Assembly (NCBI GenBank): GCA_963921425.1
Contig: OY992834.1
Location: 18,054,941-18,118,940 of the forward strand
Length of the DNA: 64,000 nt
Reading direction: 5' to 3'
Source of the DNA: Dryas octopetala
Lineage: Eukaryota; Streptophyta; Magnoliopsida; Rosales; Rosaceae
Position 1 is the first letter of the stretch; each line of letters opens with the position of its first letter. The notes beneath the pieces are model-generated. The model ran no database searches, had not been told where the DNA came from, and saw nothing but the letters and a program-made list of their open reading frames with translations. Both the position numbers and the translations under genes were made by a program. Shown here one piece after another: positions 59,161-64,000 of the stretch.

Positions 59161-61760
59161 TTCCTAAAACCTGCTCAACCACAAGAATGATAGATAGCAT
59201 AGTTATGTAACTGCATGCAAATTAGAGAGTTATATATCATTGTCAAACTTGAAAACTTTATCTCTAGCAAACCAAACTATCTTGCCAATTTCCACAATAT
59301 GCTTTAGTTAGGGTGCAAGTACACCACAAGATGCACCTATTACCACTAAACTAGGAGGAATTCATATGAAAAACACTAAAATTTGATACGAGATTTTGTA
59401 TACAATAGAAAAGAATACAAGAGAATAATTTATGTGACCAATCCGAGAAAAGCAAGGATAAAGATCTCAAGCATTTAAATGATATGAATCACAGAAATAA
59501 CAATCATAACTATGAATGGTGTGCAAAACCAACACAACACCTAACAGCTAACACCTAATAGGCACTAATAATAGCATGTAGAAAAATTTTTAACTCTGCA
59601 TAATAACTAATCAATGCATCATGATTTTCTTATAAGGAGGAGACAACAGGAATAGTATTGAAAGATCATACCTCCTCAATTCGATCACTAAGATCTTATG
59701 AACAGGATACTATGAGCGAGAATTCTGAATTGGAGCAAAAGTTAAAAGTTAAATAAAAATTTATAAAAAATGATTATTAGTAATACAAGGCAACCTGCTT
59801 TTAAATGGAAAACAGAGAGAGGAAGGAAAGAACAGGCTAGAAAAACAAAATCTGTATACACTGCTTCTTTTTATGTCTCTTAAGGAAAAAGTTGAGACAA
59901 AAAGGGGGATTAATGGAAAAACATGCAACTATTGTCAGACTCCTTGGCATGTTACGTTGTCACACATTCAAACAAGCATATATCCAACTAGATTAGTTGT
60001 TCAAATTGACAACATACAGACAATCTGGAAAATTGGATTAATCAGAAATGTTTAACCAAACTGTATCCATAAATGATTTCTTAAAATATAGATTTAGAGT
60101 AATTCTTTTTTATCAGATTTTCTAATACGTTATGTTGTCGAACTTTTAATCTGCATCACACATTCAAACAATGATCCACCTGACCAATTGTTCAAATTGG
60201 CAGCACATGGACTATGTAGCAACACACTGTTTCCCTATAAATTTAATGCATATACATTTATAAGAATATATAGAAAAAATCACAAACACTTTGAAGAATT
60301 TTTCATCGGCACGCATAGTCAATTGGTTGCTAAGAAATGGGGTAAAACGAGAAAAGAGTAGGGAAAACCCCATTTATATCATCATTTAGTGCCCATAAAA
60401 TCAAACAATAATGAAACTTCAAGTTTAGATTTCCACAAGTGAAAATCTCAAAACAAGAAGCCCCAAACCTTTTTGCTCTTCAATATAAACCTTATCTCAG
60501 AAATTAATGTGTCTATTTCGAAAGAAATTAATGTGTGTATACAAATAGTACCATGCAGTACAATAAAAGAATTTTCATATGCGACTATTATCATACAGAT
60601 TATACAGTACAATAATGCATTACCCAAATCTAAGCACAAAGAAAAGTAAATAAAACATCTAATCAAATCTAAGGCAGCCAAAAGTACATGATGCATTAAC
60701 CAAAAAAAGTAGTATTTATTTGGGGCTTTAGATATTAATTAAATTAATAGTAGTATTTTTATGATGGGAAAAAATTATGGTGTTAAAAACAAACCCCAAG
60801 AACAATGGTATTAAGGAAACAGATAAACAGAAGCTATAATAAAATAATCCCCCACTGGATGTGAGAAAACGGCAGCTGTGTAAACAACACTGGCCCAGAT
60901 GGTTGTAGAAAAGCCGTCAACAACATCCAAACAGAAGATTGAAAGCACTTTTAAACCCAAAACGAAATAACTCTTAAAAAATATAAACAATAAAAAATAA
61001 AAAAAAAGTGGGGCTGTATATTGTAACGTGAACAAGGACAAAATCTAAAGGAATAAAAAAAATAATAATAATAAAAAAAAGATATAAGTTTATGATAAGG
61101 AAAGAGAACCCCGAAAACCAAAGGAACAGAAGCCGACGAGCAAACACAGAAGCTTTTGCATCGTGGAAGATATGGCAGAATTCGTCAACAACAGCAAGTA
61201 CTTGTTTCCGATAACAATAAAAACAAAGAAAACGACCCAAAAAGCAAGAAAAACACTCTCATTATTCAATATACACACAGAAAATATGTATGTGCTCTCT
61301 TACCCAGAGTGAGAAACCAAACGGAAAACCCAGAAACGAAGAAAAACAAAAGCAAACCAACCCAGAGTCAGAAACCAAACGGCAAACCCAGAAACACAGA
61401 CTAACAAAAGCAGAGAAAGCAAACCAACCCATTACCCAGAGTCAGAAACCAAACGGAAAACCCAGAAACAGAGACTAAAGAAAGCAAACCAAACCAACCC
61501 AGAATCAGAAACCAAACGCCAAACCCAGAAACACAGACTAGCAAAAGCAAAAAAAAACAAACAAACAAACCAACCCGGAATCAGGAACGAAACGGCAAAC
61601 CCAGAAACACAGACAAATAAAAAACAAAGAAAGCAAAGCAACCCGGTACTAAAACGAGCGTCAGAGCTCTGAAACAATGGCGTTCCGCCGTTTCACGTAG
61701 TTATAGCATATAGATCAGAGGGCAAAGAAAGAAGGGAGAGGCAGAGAGAGAGAGAGAGAC
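59161..61760 (-). other. Leader intron of the Argonaute gene
   Basis: An acceptor (ttttag or gagcag) lies within 15 bases of the ATG, and the leader exon near 61762-61870 ends in CAG|GTCTCT. The intron of about 2.6 kb holds no gene. It contains the minisatellite at 61310-61640. Confidence 0.55.
61302..61652 (-). repeat. Minisatellite in the Argonaute leader intron
   Basis: Five imperfect copies of a 58-76 bp unit, each starting near 'cagaaaccaaacggcaaacc' (61311, 61370, 61444, 61507, 61583) and including 'cagaaacacagact' and 'gcaaaccaaccc'. The duplicated promoter at 50875 keeps only the last part of one unit. Confidence 0.85.
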
Positions 61761-61761
61761 C

Positions 61762-62372
61762 TGTGAGAGAGCACCGCAAGCGTGAAAGATGAAGAAACCC
61801 AAATCGTAGGGCCTAGGGTTCTTTGTGGCCTCTCTGTTTGCTTTGCTGTGCCTTCTCTGTGTGGTTTGCTTGGGTAATAAGATAGACACTACTGTAGTTT
61901 ATATAGAAAAGGGAAATTCCGCAGCAGTTTCAGTAAGGCTGCTGCTGCTCAGCTGCTGAGACTGTGAGTGCTGATGCATTTACTGCTTATTTTCCATTAC
62001 GCCGCGGTAACTCGTACGGACTCACGCAGAGGCCTTGAGCCCTGAGGTCATGTCCAGTAGTATAGTGCCGCGTGTCCACTTTACCTATTGCTTCCCCGAC
62101 CCCCTATATTCTAGTTTCCGGTCTTGACCCTCCTAATTCCCGATTTTGTCTCCTTTGTGGACACGGATTTTCGGTTCAGGCTTGTGTCGTGTGTCGTGTG
62201 CCACACTCCTTTTCCTAATTTCTAGAAAAAACGAAAGCGAAATAATAAAAGCCTTTTGCTGTTTATATAAATTCTAGTATTTTATGTTTGGAACTTTTAT
62301 TCTATTTTTGGTCTGATTGTTTTATAATAAATTGATCTGGGATAAAAAAAAAAAAAGTGATTTATGTATATA
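61762..62372 (-). promoter_or_regulatory. Promoter and leader exon of the complete Argonaute gene
   Basis: TATATAAA (minus strand, 61898-61905) should place transcription start near 61870. The leader exon then runs to about 61762. The region to 62372 is shared with the extra promoter copy at 50088-51290, so both derive from one ancestral promoter. Confidence 0.65.
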
Positions 62373-62439
62373 AGATGAACATTTTTCGTAGGGTTGTGTA
62401 TATGTGTACTTACTCTCTCTAACTCTAACACTTGTAATC

Positions 62440-64000
62440 TTGGTACGTGGATTAATTGGTATTTAATTAAAGTATAAAAAACTTGTGTGTTGATGCAAAT
62501 TTCCGTAAGAGAGATGCAACAACTTAGAGGTAGTGACCTGGCTGATCCGAAGTCCTGCTGGATGATGACGTGAGATCTTCCTGTAAGGGAAAACAAGATC
62601 AAAGGAGATGGACCGGTGTGGTACCAGCCAAACACGCTCCGATGATGAAGTCAGTGATGGTGTTTGATGGTAGGTGAGGAAGAACAAAGGATGAACTTGG
62701 GAGAATAGGAAGAACAAGGCAAATATTCTGGGTTTATTCTCAGCAAGTTGGGTATGCTCTTGGGTGAGTAAAGGCTCTTTTTTGAGTGTTTGTCTGGTGA
62801 GTAATTGATAGCTAGATTGGGGATTGATCCCCCCATTTGTGCATATATGGTGCCTTATATAGGCAAAGGAAGACTTGATGAGTAAGTTACCTGCATATGA
62901 ATGAATGGTTGCCAGAGACCCACGCGCTTGGTCAGAACCAGTTGCATGCACAGCTACTCACCTCCTCAGTATTCAATGCTGCATTGAATGCTTCATTAAA
63001 TGCAAGGTTGGAAGGTTCAGACAAACTACCCCAATAGTCATGGATGCAGGCTGGATATTCCATCTGTCAGAGGATTTGTGTCAGGTGCATTTAAGTGTGG
63101 CGGTTTCGTCTCAACGTGATCTTCCTCGGAGTGGCGGCGGGATGCCGAGCCGAACCGAACACATGTTTTTATGCGTATACATGAAGTCCATATGTGATCG
63201 GATCGGGCATGGGATTCCAGATCGAGCCGGTCCAGTAGATTGGGGTCCCTCCGAGCCCTGACTGGTCGACGCCAGAACTCGAAAGGAGATTATATCCGTG
63301 CCGAGCCGAGCCGAACCGGGATGACCATGGAAAGATGAACACTCAATCCCTTGGAAGATCATCGGTTCGGCTCGGACTGAGCATGGAGGACTCGGCATGG
63401 AGATCCGACCTGAACTGGCGGATGAAGTGCTGAGCAGTGATGATGTGGAGGTCAAAGTCTGACCACTGGGAAGTCAAACATTGAAGTCAGGTCTGACCAG
63501 CCACGTGTCCGGCCCTGGTTGGCTGTTGGATTGGTGTGGGTTTATCCACAAACAGGAGTCCCCCAGCTTCCGATCCGAGCAGACAGTGGTGGATTGGAAG
63601 TTGAAGTGTAAGGACTTTCCCAAAGATAGCATGTTGCTTGATCCGAGCCGAACCCGACAGGCCCATGTTCCCGAAGATCCGAACACATGACGACTTGTGA
63701 TTGGCCAAGATATCTCAGGGACAGGTGAAGGGACGTTTGGTGTCTGCATGGGGGAACGTAAGGGTCACATCATTTATGGGTATTTTGAACGTTTGACAAG
63801 TGTCAAGATCTGGGATTTGAAGCGCCAAAAATGAAGGGTCGGGATCTGATTTGTATGGGGTATAAATGGCTACTTTCTCTTTCTTCCCCTTCATTTTCTG
63901 TCTTCAGTTTCCAGAAACCACCTCTCTCTCCCCGCGAATCTCCCTCTCTCTCCGCGACTGAGACGGTGGTCCGATCCCAACTCCGACGAGGTATAGCCAC
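62440..64000 (+). mobile_element. Probable LTR (5' part) of a retroelement running off the window
   Basis: The sequence 'ccggtgtggtaccagccaaa', 'cacgctccgatgatgaagtc' and following resembles plant LTRs in style. A TATA box ('ggtataaatggc' near 63859) with a CT-rich leader follows near the window end, as in an LTR promoter. No ends or internal genes are visible, so a host promoter cannot be excluded. Confidence 0.4.

Noticed and set aside
62297-63749. Several frames of 60-160 codons near the right edge
   Set aside because: No domain; they overlap each other on both strands in LTR-like DNA.
1-64000. CRISPR arrays, rRNA genes and complete tRNA genes
   Set aside because: None seen. The tRNA-like boxes at 9105, 29711 and 38066 belong to SINE-like sequences, not to folded tRNA genes.

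Overview
This window is nuclear DNA from a flowering plant, most likely a woody eudicot. The protein families (plant SUN protein, group A bZIP, AGO4-clade Argonaute, GTE bromodomain protein, RTNLB reticulon), the AT-rich intergenic DNA, the GT-AG introns and the many small DNA transposons all fit. The species cannot be fixed from the sequence; a rosid such as a Rosaceae tree is only a guess.

Layout. 1-3.3 kb: a dispersed repeat joined to a broken copy of the SUN gene, a fold-back MITE and another MITE. 3339-7984: a whole-looking PIF/Harbinger transposon (TTA target duplication, matching inverted ends) with a Myb-like gene, a DDE transposase and a third, unrecognised Cys-rich gene. 10.6-15.4 kb: a two-exon SUN1/SUN2-type gene on the minus strand. 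16-30 kb: gene-free and repeat-rich, with a hairpin-bearing repeat, a decayed second Harbinger element, one 4.9-kb solo LTR (22787-27721, 5-bp duplication TTTTG) carrying a nested Tourist-like MITE, a 9-bp-duplication MITE and a SINE. 30.6-37.7 kb: an AREB3/ABI5-like bZIP gene (+) whose 4.6-kb second intron holds a hAT-type element.

38-62.4 kb is a degenerated tandem array of AGO4-clade Argonaute genes, all on the minus strand. One copy is complete (53489-59160, 22 coding exons, 913 codons, catalytic residues present), with a 5'UTR intron holding a minisatellite and a TATA box near 61.9 kb. The rest is debris: two broken 3' ends (about 38.0-39.2 and 41.7-42.15 kb), three copies of the 3' flank (about 40.0-41.7, 48.9-49.76 and 51.66-53.5 kb) and a rearranged extra promoter/UTR (50.09-51.29 kb). 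Because these copies align, they give empty sites for three MITEs and one solo LTR. A reticulon (RTNLB) pseudogene (+) abuts the second broken Argonaute end, and an intronless GTE12-like bromodomain gene (-) lies at 44.9-45.8 kb. The last 1.5 kb looks like the start of a retrotransposon LTR that runs off the window.

The host genes do not form an operon or pathway. The SUN protein acts at the nuclear envelope, the bZIP in ABA responses, the Argonaute in RNA-directed DNA methylation and the GTE protein at chromatin. The most unusual items are the third Harbinger gene with its three-fold Cx1C...PxCx2C motif, the Argonaute array, the GTE protein with Tyr at the acetyl-lysine-binding Asn position, and the very long solo LTR.
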